A program made the position numbers and the translations under genes. The notes beneath the pieces are model-generated. The model was given only the letters and a program-made list of their open reading frames with translations. It made no database searches and was not told where the DNA came from. From Lysobacter sp. Root76 (lineage in GTDB: Bacteria > Pseudomonadota > Gammaproteobacteria > Xanthomonadales > Xanthomonadaceae), in the NCBI RefSeq assembly GCF_001428685.1, contig NZ_LMIK01000005.1:875540-939539 (forward strand): a DNA stretch of 64,000 nucleotides, given 5' to 3'. This document shows positions 27,102 to 35,118 of this stretch, piece by piece (the stretch's first letter is position 1; every line of letters starts with the position of its first letter).

Positions 27102-27875
27102 ATGTACAACCTCGATTTGATCAACAAGTGGGTCAGCGAATACAACGCAGCACCGATCGACGCGGAAATCGCTCCGAACGATCTGATGAATAACCAGTGG
27201 TATTTCGAGGTGGGACGCAGTGCGATCGAGGTGATCCTCGCGGGGATCATGTCGAGCTATCTGCATCGGGTGGATCGCGTTCTGGATCTGCCCTGCGGCC
27301 ACGGCCGGGTGCTGCGGCACCTGGTCCGGATGTTTCCGCAGGCGCAGTTCCATGCCTGCGACCTGGATACCGACGGCGTCGCTTATTGCGCGCAGCGCTT
27401 CAACGCGACGCCGGTGGTGTCCAAGCCGGAACTGACCGAGGTCGACTTCGGGACCGAGTTCGAACTGATCTGGGTCGGTTCCTTGTTCACCCATGTCGCG
27501 GAAGAGCAGTCGGCGCGCTGGCTGGCGCATCTGGCGCGATTCCTGGCGCCGAACGGCATCATCGTGGCCACGATGCACGGACGCTGGTGCGAGCAGGTCC
27601 ATCAGCGCTCGCCGTATCTGGGGGCCGAAAAGTGGGCTCAGGTGATGGACGGTTACCGCGAACGCGGTTATGGCTACAGCGACTACGCGCCGGCGGAATC
27701 GAGCCAGTATGTGCCCGGCAACTACGGCGTATCGCTGGCCAAGCCGCACGCGATGTTGCGGATGATCGAACAGATTCAGGGTGTGCGCATATTCAGCTAC
27801 ATCGAGCGTGCGTGGGCCGACCATCAGGACGTGATCGTTTTCGGCCGCCCCGGTTACGACGCCCCCTGGGGCTGA
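27102..27875 (+). CDS. Class I SAM-dependent methyltransferase
   Basis: A 257-residue methyltransferase with motif I VLDLPCGHGRVLRHL, acidic loop ACDLDTDGVAYC and LIWVGSLFTHVAEEQ, then LAPNGIIVATMHG. Preceded by AGGGAGCG. Motif I (CGHGR) resembles that of the gene at 25501, so the two could be diverged relatives. Fourth stand-alone or fused methyltransferase on this strand after the glycosyltransferase is counted from 19752. Confidence 0.85.
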   Translation: MYNLDLINKWVSEYNAAPIDAEIAPNDLMNNQWYFEVGRSAIEVILAGIMSSYLHRVDRVLDLPCGHGRVLRHLVRMFPQAQFHACDLDTDGVAYCAQRFNATPVVSKPELTEVDFGTEFELIWVGSLFTHVAEEQSARWLAHLARFLAPNGIIVATMHGRWCEQVHQRSPYLGAEKWAQVMDGYRERGYGYSDYAPAESSQYVPGNYGVSLAKPHAMLRMIEQIQGVRIFSYIERAWADHQDVIVFGRPGYDAPWG

Positions 27876-27957
27876 GGCACAGGGTATCGACGGTCCATCA
27901 CGAAGCACATGCAAAACTAGGCCTTACGACGGCCGGTAACCGGAGACAGTGAAGACA

Positions 27958-28581
27958 ATGAGCAAGAAGTTCGCAGTGGGTCTGGGCAGCGCGATCGCGT
28001 TTATGGCCTTGGGCACCGGTTGTTGGAAGGACAGCAGCTCCGACGCGGCCAAGACCGAGCCGGCAGCGGCCCCGGCCGCCACTGCGCCCGAGACGCCGGC
28101 CGCCGTCGCGCCGGCCGCCGCACCGGCCGCCGCACCGGCGAAGCCGGCCAAGGCCGATCCGGTGGCCGCCGCCGACCTCAAGGCCGGTTTGGCTGCGCTC
28201 ACTCCGCGCATCGTCGCCACCGTCGACGGCTACCAGAAGGTCGAGCCGCGTCAGGACGATCGTTTCGCCATGCATCCGGACGCCGGCAAGAGCGCTAGCA
28301 TCGAGTTCGACGTCAAGGGACTGCAGTCGCTGACCCTGTCGCCCTACATGGCCGATTTCAGCAGCGTCGCCGACTGCGACGGCAATCCGCAAGCGGGCGT
28401 GGTGCGCATGCGCTGGAGCCTGGACGGCGGTGCGAGCAACGACGTCGCCGTCGATCGCACCTACGCTGCGACGATCAACGTCGATGTCAGCAAGGCTTCG
28501 CGACTGAAGATCGAGGCGGACGAGGGCAACGGTGTGCCTTATTGCGATTGGTTCGGCGTCGGCATCGTAAACGTCAAGTAA
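27958..28581 (+). CDS. Lipoprotein with NPCBM-like C-terminal domain
   Basis: A 207-residue exported lipoprotein: signal peptide ending LGTGC (lipobox), an alanine/proline-rich linker (about residues 35-75), then a beta-rich domain (about 80-207) with FDVKGLQSLTLSPYMAD, VRMRWSLDGG and a C-terminal NGVPYCDWFGVGIVNVK. The end of this domain resembles NPCBM carbohydrate-binding modules, but the match is by eye only. An in-frame GTG at 27949 is an alternative start. Its place inside the glycan locus suggests that it binds the exported polymer at the cell surface. Confidence 0.65.
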   Translation: MSKKFAVGLGSAIAFMALGTGCWKDSSSDAAKTEPAAAPAATAPETPAAVAPAAAPAAAPAKPAKADPVAAADLKAGLAALTPRIVATVDGYQKVEPRQDDRFAMHPDAGKSASIEFDVKGLQSLTLSPYMADFSSVADCDGNPQAGVVRMRWSLDGGASNDVAVDRTYAATINVDVSKASRLKIEADEGNGVPYCDWFGVGIVNVK

Positions 28582-28667
28582 CAGCGTCATGGGCGCCGTC
28601 GTAAGCGGCGGCGCCGGTTCGACCGGGCGGGCTTCCCTCCCGTGACTATGGATATACGGAGTTTGTA

Positions 28668-29639
28668 ATGGCGGTGATCGGAAAGAACGAGTGGATGGCG
28701 TCGCGACCGTGGATCGATCAGGACGATCCCGATTTCAAGCGTTTTCTCGACAAGCATTCCGAGGCTTGCGATTTCGACCTCGAGCAGAAGCTAAAGGATT
28801 GGAAGCGCGACGGCATCGTTATTTTCGAGAACGTTGTGGATCCGCAGCTGATCGACGCGTTCTTCGGCGATATCGATTATCTGCGCAAGCATCACCTGGA
28901 TTTCGATCTGCTCGCCGAGTTCAAGGCCAAGCAGGGGCACGTTCGCGATTTCAGCGCCGCCGAACTCGAGTCGGACGGCGTCAAGTTCAACAGCATCCAT
29001 ACCATTTCCTACGCCGCCGCCAAGCTCAGCCTGACCCGCGAGCTGATGCAGTTCTTGAGCGCGGTGTTCGACGATGCGCCCTGCGCGACCCAGTCGCTGA
29101 CTTTCTATAAAGGCAGTCAGCAGCCGATCCACATCGATTACCCGTACGTGCGCACGCAGACCAAGCTCGCGCATCTGGCGGCGAGCTGGATTCCGCTGGA
29201 AGACATCAGCCCCGATTCCGGGCCGTTGGCCTACTACCCGGGCTCGCATCAGGTCGAAGTATCGGACTTCTTCGACTGGGGTGACGGCTCGATCCTGCTC
29301 GAGGCCGACAGCGTCAAGGACCCCGGCCAGTTCGCCGAGTACCTGTACGCGCGGATGCGCGAGATGAAGGTGGAGCCGCGGGTTTTCCTGCCGCGCAAGG
29401 GCGATGCCCTGATCTGGCACGGCAACCTCGCGCACGAGGGCACCGCGATCCGCAACCAGGCGCTGACGCGGATGTCGTACGTGACCCACTACACCTCGCT
29501 GGGCGCCTACCCGCAGGCTTTCCTCAAGCCGGGCGCTCCCGAGCAGGGCGTGATCTGCGCGGAGAACGGCGGCTATATCTTCGAGTATTCCTGGCAGGAT
29601 CAGCTCAAGCAGTTGCCGAGCATCGCATTGCGCCGCTGA
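28668..29639 (+). CDS. Phytanoyl-CoA dioxygenase (PhyH) family protein
   Basis: A 323-residue 2OG-Fe(II) dioxygenase of the PhyH family. HIDYP gives iron ligands H155 and D157, and WHGNLAHEG supplies the distal histidine (H256 or H251); SGPLAYYPGSHQ is the characteristic segment before it. Similar enzymes hydroxylate small molecules, sugars or lipid tails in polysaccharide and natural-product loci. A good ACGGAG ribosome-binding site precedes the ATG. It is the last gene of the glycan locus on this strand. Confidence 0.85.
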   Translation: MAVIGKNEWMASRPWIDQDDPDFKRFLDKHSEACDFDLEQKLKDWKRDGIVIFENVVDPQLIDAFFGDIDYLRKHHLDFDLLAEFKAKQGHVRDFSAAELESDGVKFNSIHTISYAAAKLSLTRELMQFLSAVFDDAPCATQSLTFYKGSQQPIHIDYPYVRTQTKLAHLAASWIPLEDISPDSGPLAYYPGSHQVEVSDFFDWGDGSILLEADSVKDPGQFAEYLYARMREMKVEPRVFLPRKGDALIWHGNLAHEGTAIRNQALTRMSYVTHYTSLGAYPQAFLKPGAPEQGVICAENGGYIFEYSWQDQLKQLPSIALRR

Positions 29640-29791
29640 GGCGCTGTAACCGGTTCCCGGGGCTTGCTGAGAGACCCTGGGCCGGCCCCTGCCTCTCGAC
29701 GGTAGCCAGGGCCATTCAGATAGCTGGCGCGCTCGGAAACGGCCCGTCGACCGGCCCCCCGTATCGGCGCGGTTTGCTGCTTCCGTCGCAT

Positions 29792-29818
29792 TGACTCGCG
29801 GATTTTGGCGCTATTCTT
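29792..29818 (+). promoter_or_regulatory. Possible promoter of the metalloprotease gene
   Basis: TTGACT (29792-29797) and TATTCT (29813-29818) with a 15-base spacer, shorter than the ideal 17, located 52 bases before the GTG start. The 230-base gap between the dioxygenase and protease genes holds no other feature. Confidence 0.35.
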
Positions 29819-29870
29819 GTGCCGAAGCCCGGCGCACACGGCGCGCGGGCCAAACCTCGGGGTAAACACC

Positions 29871-32216
29871 GTGCGACATCTAGTATTGGCCGTCACCCTG
29901 CTTGGCCTTGCGGCCTGCAGCATGGACCCCGCCGAGACCGGCAAGGACACGTCGAGCGGCGCGCGCAGCGATGCTCGAAATACCGGATCGCAGCCGCAGC
30001 GCGCCCAGGTCGCGCGGACCGTGCGCTTCGCCCCGCAACCGGCGCGCGCCGGCTACGCCAAGCTCGCCGATACCGGCGTGCTGCTGGGCTACGACCGCCG
30101 CAGCGCGATTCGTCGCGAAGGCGCCTACACCTCCTACCCGGTCAGCATCAGCGAAGATCACGCGATGCGGGCGATCGCCGACGGCCAGATGGTCGTTACC
30201 GCGCCCGATGGCCGCAAGCTGCAGCTGAACTACGAACGCCACATCGAACATGCCGATGGCAACTGGACCTGGGTCGGCCGCCTGGACGGCGCCGGCGTCG
30301 GCGACGAAGCCATCATCACCTTCGGCGAAAAGGCCGTGTTCGGCGTGGTCCCGGAAGGCAACGGCAACAACCTGCGCCTGACCATGGCCCAGGGCCGCTC
30401 CTGGTTCGTCAGCACCGACCGCAGCAAGCTGCCCGGTTCGCACGATGTCGCCGGCGCCGAGCCGGACTACTTCGTCCCGCCGTCGTTGGCCAGTTCGATC
30501 GGCACCAGCTCCGGCCCCATGACCGCAGCCGCGGGCGCCGAGCCGGCCGCCACGGCGGCCACCACCGTCGACGTGCTGCTCGGCTATACCACCGGCCTGG
30601 CGGCATCGCTGGGCGGCGAGTCGCAGGCGGTCACCCGTCTGAACAACGTGGTCGACGTCACCAACCAAGCCTATATCAACAGCCAGGTCCCGGCGACCCT
30701 GCGTCTGGTCGGCACCTTGCAGGTCAACTATCCGGACGCGACCGACAACGGCGACGCGCTGGAGAAGCTGACCGGCTACAAGGGCGGCACCGGTACGATT
30801 CCGGTCGACCCGGCCTTTACTACCTTGCGCACGCTGCGCGACCAGATCGGCGCCGACCTGGTGTCGCTGGTGCGCAAGTTCCGCACCCCCGAAAACGACG
30901 GCTGCGGCATCGCCTGGTTGATCGGCGGCGGCGGTACCGGCATCGACAACAGCGACAGCCCGTTCGGCTATTCGGTGGTCAGCGACGGCAACGACCTCGA
31001 CGAAGGCGACAACAAGACCTACTTCTGCCGCGACGAAACCCTGGCCCACGAGCTGGGCCACAACATGGGCCAGGCGCACAACCAGGAAGACAGCAGCAGC
31101 ACCGGTGCGCACGTCTATTCCTACGGCTATCGCGAGACTTCGACTAGCGGTTTCTACACCGTCATGGCCTACCGCCTGCCCGGCAGCAGCCAGGTCGCGA
31201 TCCGCTACTTCGCCAACCCGAACATCAGCTACCAGGGACGTCCCACCGGCGTCGCCAACCAGTCCGACAATGTGCGCAGCATGACGCTCACGATGCCGAT
31301 CGTCGCCGGATTCCGCGCCAGCGTGATCCCGAGCAATCCGAGCCGTGCGCGCAACGACATGGACGGCAACGGCAAGTCGGATCTGGTGTGGTGGAACCAA
31401 TCGCTGGGCGCGCTCGCCTACTGGAGCATGAACGGCACCACGATCGCCAGCGGCTACAACCAGGGATTGAGCCCGACCCTGACGCCGGCCACGATCGGCC
31501 GTTCGACGGCCAGCGGCCGAGCCGACATCCTGATGCGGCGCAGTTCCGACCGCATGCTGTTCTCGTATCAGTCGCAGGCGGCGGGCTTCGTTCCGTTCAC
31601 CATCGGCCAGTATCCGGACGGCTGGGTGGTGGCCGGGCAGGGCGACATCGACGGCGACGGCAAGGACGACATTTTCTGGCGTCAGCCGCAGGCCGGTTAT
31701 TTCGCGTACTGGCTGATGGACGGCCCGACCTACAAGGGCGGCCAGAGCTACACGCCGCCCGCGGACTACCTGATCGCCGCGATCGCCGACTTCAACGCCG
31801 ACGGCAAGGTCGACATCATCTGGAACTCGCCGAGCACGCGCACCATGTCGATGTGGCTGAGCGCGGGCTCCGGATTCACCGTCGCCCAGATCGGTCAGTA
31901 CAGCGCGGATTGGACGCTGGTCAGCGCGGTCGACGTGACCGGCGACGGCAAGGCCGATCTGATCTGGCGCAATGCCGCCAATACCTACATGGCTTACTGG
32001 CGCATGGACGGTGCCAGCTATATGGGTTCCTTCGCCCAGGGCACGCCGACCAACTTTACCTTCGCGACCAGCGGCGACTACAACGGCGATGGTTTCGGCG
32101 ACCTGATCTGGCTGCGTCCGAGCGACCGCGGCTTGTTCATGTGGATCGGCACCGGCACCGGCTTCAATCAGGCCCAGGTCGGCCAGTACGCCGCGGACTG
32201 GACCTTGCAGCCTTGA
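29871..32216 (+). CDS. Reprolysin-like zinc metalloprotease lipoprotein with FG-GAP repeats
   Basis: A 781-residue exported protein. The N-terminus ends LLGLAAC, a lipobox. The catalytic domain has the metzincin zinc site HELGHNMGQAH (H393, E394, H397, H403) and a Met-turn TVMAYR further on, so it belongs near the M12B/reprolysin-like group. The last 290 residues hold about five FG-GAP/VCBS repeats, each around a DxDGDGKxD(I/L)xW calcium-loop motif (DIDGDGKDDIFW, DVTGDGKADLIW, DYNGDGFGDLIW). The start is GTG 29871; the frame is open to 29805. It probably degrades proteins outside the cell, in keeping with a predatory lifestyle, and is not obviously part of the glycan locus. Confidence 0.88.
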   Translation: MRHLVLAVTLLGLAACSMDPAETGKDTSSGARSDARNTGSQPQRAQVARTVRFAPQPARAGYAKLADTGVLLGYDRRSAIRREGAYTSYPVSISEDHAMRAIADGQMVVTAPDGRKLQLNYERHIEHADGNWTWVGRLDGAGVGDEAIITFGEKAVFGVVPEGNGNNLRLTMAQGRSWFVSTDRSKLPGSHDVAGAEPDYFVPPSLASSIGTSSGPMTAAAGAEPAATAATTVDVLLGYTTGLAASLGGESQAVTRLNNVVDVTNQAYINSQVPATLRLVGTLQVNYPDATDNGDALEKLTGYKGGTGTIPVDPAFTTLRTLRDQIGADLVSLVRKFRTPENDGCGIAWLIGGGGTGIDNSDSPFGYSVVSDGNDLDEGDNKTYFCRDETLAHELGHNMGQAHNQEDSSSTGAHVYSYGYRETSTSGFYTVMAYRLPGSSQVAIRYFANPNISYQGRPTGVANQSDNVRSMTLTMPIVAGFRASVIPSNPSRARNDMDGNGKSDLVWWNQSLGALAYWSMNGTTIASGYNQGLSPTLTPATIGRSTASGRADILMRRSSDRMLFSYQSQAAGFVPFTIGQYPDGWVVAGQGDIDGDGKDDIFWRQPQAGYFAYWLMDGPTYKGGQSYTPPADYLIAAIADFNADGKVDIIWNSPSTRTMSMWLSAGSGFTVAQIGQYSADWTLVSAVDVTGDGKADLIWRNAANTYMAYWRMDGASYMGSFAQGTPTNFTFATSGDYNGDGFGDLIWLRPSDRGLFMWIGTGTGFNQAQVGQYAADWTLQP

Positions 32217-32262
32217 TCCGCGCTCGCGTTCCGCGCCGTCCATGGCGCGCAACCGGTGCAAC

Positions 32263-32292
32263 AAAAAAGGCCGCCCTCGGGCGGCCTTTTTC
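32263..32292. terminator. Bidirectional terminator between the protease gene and etfA
   Basis: AAAAAAGGCCGCC, loop CTC, GGGCGGCCTTTTT: a strong stem with A and T runs serving both converging genes. Confidence 0.92.
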
Positions 32293-32311
32293 GTGATTCA
32301 GGCGTTAGCGA

Positions 32312-33250
32312 TCACAGCGCCTTTTCGAGCTCCGGCAACAACGCGAACAGATCGCCGACCAGACCGATGTCGGCGATCTCGAAGATCGGCGCGTCGCCGT
32401 CCTTGTTGATCGCGACGATGGTGCCCGCGTCCTTGATGCCGGTCAGGTGCTGGATCGCGCCGCTGATGCCGATCGCGACGTACAGCTCCGGGGCGATGAT
32501 CTTGCCGGTCTGGCCGACCTGGAGCTCGTTGGGCACGTAGCCGGCGTCGACCGCGGCGCGCGAGGCGCCGACGGCGGCGCCGAGCTTGTCGGCGAAGTCG
32601 TAGATGATCTTGAAGTTCTCGGCCGAGCCGACGCCGCGGCCGCCGGAGACGACGCGCTTGGCGCTTTGCAGGTCGGGGCGGTCGGACTTGCCGGCGGCCA
32701 GGCCGACGAAGCGGGTGTGGCTCGGCAGGGTCGCCTCGGCGGTGGCCGCTTCGACCGCTGCGCTGCCGCCCTTGCCGGCTTCCGGCCAGGACGCGGTGCG
32801 CACGGTGGCGACGACGGTGTGATCGGCCGGGGCCTCGACGGTGATGATGGCGTTGCCGGCGTAGATCGGACGCTTGAAGGTGTGGCTGCCTTCGACGGCC
32901 ATGACGTCGGAGACCTGGGCCACGCCCAGCAGGGCGGCGACGCAGGGCAGCAGATCCTTGCCGAAGGTGGTCGAAGGGCCGAACACGTGGCTGTAGCCGG
33001 AAGCGAGCGCGGCCACCTGCGGCGCCAGCACTTGCGCGATCGCGTCGGCGTTGGCGGGGTTAGCCACGGTCAGCACGCGCGCGACGCCGGCGATCTGCGC
33101 GGCCTCGGAGGCGATCCCGGCCGGGTCGGCGGCCAGCACCACCACGTCGATGGCGTCGGGCTTCAACGCCTGCGCCGCGGACACGCACTTGGCGGTCGAG
33201 GCGTTGAGCTTGCCGCCCAGGTGTTCGGCAACGATCAGAACCTTGCTCAT
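32312..33250 (-). CDS. etfA: Electron transfer flavoprotein alpha subunit
   Basis: A 312-residue FAD-carrying subunit; electrons from acyl-CoA dehydrogenases pass through it to ETF-ubiquinone oxidoreductase. The C-terminal FAD domain shows [11 protein letters not shown] and [20 protein letters not shown]. Its ATG overlaps the etfB stop (ATGA). A longer frame upstream on this strand is the shadow of etfB. In Xanthomonas etfA is the right border of the variable LPS locus. Confidence 0.97.
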   Translation of the reverse strand: MSKVLIVAEHLGGKLNASTAKCVSAAQALKPDAIDVVVLAADPAGIASEAAQIAGVARVLTVANPANADAIAQVLAPQVAALASGYSHVFGPSTTFGKDLLPCVAALLGVAQVSDVMAVEGSHTFKRPIYAGNAIITVEAPADHTVVATVRTASWPEAGKGGSAAVEAATAEATLPSHTRFVGLAAGKSDRPDLQSAKRVVSGGRGVGSAENFKIIYDFADKLGAAVGASRAAVDAGYVPNELQVGQTGKIIAPELYVAIGISGAIQHLTGIKDAGTIVAINKDGDAPIFEIADIGLVGDLFALLPELEKAL

Positions 33251-33996
33251 CACAGCAACCCCTTCTGCTTCAGTGCGGCGACCAGTTCGGCCGCGTCCTT
33301 GACCATCACGCCGCGGCTGCGCTTCGGCGGCGGCGCGTAGTGGGTGGTCTTGAGGGTGTCGCCGGTGTCGACGCCGAGGTCGGCGAACGGGATCGACTCC
33401 AGCGGCTTGCTCTTGGCCTTCATGATGTCCGGCAGCTTGATGAAGCGCGGCTCGTTGAGGCGCAGGTCGGTGGTGACCACGGCCGGCAGGTCGACTTCCA
33501 GCGTTTCCAGGCCGGCGTCGACTTCGCGGGTGACGGTGGCCTTGCCGTCGGCAACTTCGAGCTTGGACGCGAAAGTCGCCTGCGGGCGGCCCCACAGCGT
33601 GGCCAGCATCTGGCCGGTCTGGTTGGCGTCGTCGTCGATCGCCTGCTTGCCCAGGATCACCAGGTCCGGCTGTTCCTTCTCGATCAGCTTGAGCAGGGCG
33701 CGCGCGGCGGTCAGCGGCTGGATCGGCTGGTCGCTGACGACGTGGATGGCGCGGTTCGCGCCCATCGCCAGGCCGTTGCGCAGGTGCGCCTGGGCGTCGG
33801 CGGGGGCGATCGTGGCGACCACGACCTCGGTCGCGATGCCCTTGTCGCGCAGCCGCAGCGCTTCTTCCAGGGCGATTTCGTCGAAGGGATTGGCCGACAG
33901 CTTGACGCCGTCGGTGACCACGCCGGAGCCATCCGGCTTGACCTGAATGCGGACGTTGTAGTCCACCACGCGCTTGTAGCCGACGAGGATCTTCAT
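33250..33996 (-). CDS. etfB: Electron transfer flavoprotein beta subunit
   Basis: A 248-residue AMP-binding subunit with MKILVGYKRVVDYN at the N-terminus, the ANPFDEIALEEALRL segment, the family signature VVTTDLRLNEPRFIKLPDIMK (positions near 180-200) and GKQAIDDDANQTGQM. First gene of the etfBA pair; its partner dehydrogenase reductase (ETF-QO) is encoded 7 kb away at 40238. Confidence 0.97.
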   Translation of the reverse strand: MKILVGYKRVVDYNVRIQVKPDGSGVVTDGVKLSANPFDEIALEEALRLRDKGIATEVVVATIAPADAQAHLRNGLAMGANRAIHVVSDQPIQPLTAARALLKLIEKEQPDLVILGKQAIDDDANQTGQMLATLWGRPQATFASKLEVADGKATVTREVDAGLETLEVDLPAVVTTDLRLNEPRFIKLPDIMKAKSKPLESIPFADLGVDTGDTLKTTHYAPPPKRSRGVMVKDAAELVAALKQKGLL

Positions 33997-34183
33997 CGTG
34001 CGGGGGTTCCTTGGGGGTGCCCGTTGGGAGGTGCGCGGCCCGGGGGCCGAGAACCGCCAATTCTAACGGAGACCGTGAGTGGGCGCAGGAGGGGCCGATG
34101 TCCGCGGCAGGGCCGGGCGAGGTCGAACGGCGCTCAGCTTGCAGCCAACGTGCGGTCATCCATACGGATCGAGGCGTCGGCGT

Positions 34184-34984
34184 CTAGTCCTCGACGGTCA
34201 GGATCTGGCGCCCGCTCCAGCTCGCGCCCGCCGCCAGCGACACCGGCATCGCGGCGGCGGCCGCTTCCACGCAGACGAAGCGGGCGTGCTCGCCGGCGCC
34301 GAGGTCGGCCAGGCGGGCGGCGAGCGCGGCGCCGGGGTTCCAGACCACGGTGTCGGGGAAACCCTCGGCGTCGATGCGCAGACGGCGACCGACTGCGTCC
34401 AGCCGCAGCCCGCCGGCGACGCCGGGGTAGAGCCGGTCGAGTTCGCTTTCGAAGCGCAGGGCGGCCTCGTGTTGGACGCCGGATTCGCCATCGCGAGTGG
34501 CGTCGGAATACTCACGGCCGCCCAGTCCTTGCAGCCGGACCACGGCCAGATCGTCCACGCCCAGGTAGGTGTGCAGCGCGGCGGTGAACGCGAACGGCTC
34601 GGCGCCGGTGTTGTCCACGCGCAGGGCGATCGCCAGCGAGTCCGCGCCCAGCTCGACCGTCAGTTCGGCCTGAAACCGATGCGGCCAGGCCGCGTGGTCG
34701 GCCGCGTCATCGCGCAACCCGAAGCGCCCGTCGCCCGCATGCGTCCACTCGCGCAGGCGCGCGAAGCCGTGGCGCAGGCCGGGGCCGCGATCGGAAAACT
34801 GCGGAAAGATCACCGGCACGCCGCCGCGGATCGCCTGGCCGGGCGCGTAGTTCGCACGCGGGCTCAGGTACAGCCGTTCGCGGCCGCCGCAGATCCACGA
34901 CAGGACCTGGCCGCCGTAGCGGCTGACCAGCGCGCTGGCCCCGTCCGCGCCGTGCAGCCGCACCGGCTCGCCGTGGCCGTTCAC
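34184..34984 (-). CDS. D-hexose-6-phosphate mutarotase family (YeaD-like)
   Basis: A 266-residue aldose-1-epimerase-fold protein. GGQVLSWICGGRERLYLSP and GGVPVIFPQFSDRG are typical of the YeaD group; the general acid/base pair is expected at the histidine in LRHGFAR and the late glutamate in FVCVEAAA. It equilibrates anomers of hexose-6-phosphates. It is transcribed divergently from xanB, a sugar-phosphate gene, with a 134-base gap. Confidence 0.85.
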   Translation of the reverse strand: MNGHGEPVRLHGADGASALVSRYGGQVLSWICGGRERLYLSPRANYAPGQAIRGGVPVIFPQFSDRGPGLRHGFARLREWTHAGDGRFGLRDDAADHAAWPHRFQAELTVELGADSLAIALRVDNTGAEPFAFTAALHTYLGVDDLAVVRLQGLGGREYSDATRDGESGVQHEAALRFESELDRLYPGVAGGLRLDAVGRRLRIDAEGFPDTVVWNPGAALAARLADLGAGEHARFVCVEAAAAAMPVSLAAGASWSGRQILTVED

Positions 34985-35118
34985 GCCGCCTCCGCGTCGC
35001 CGCGCCGAGGCTGCGTGACTGCCGCCTGAGCGCGGTGGGCACCGGCGACGGCGGCGACCGGCCGACGCACGTCCGCGATCCGGTACCCTTCACGGCGTAA
35101 CCCCAGTGCGGAGTCGAA

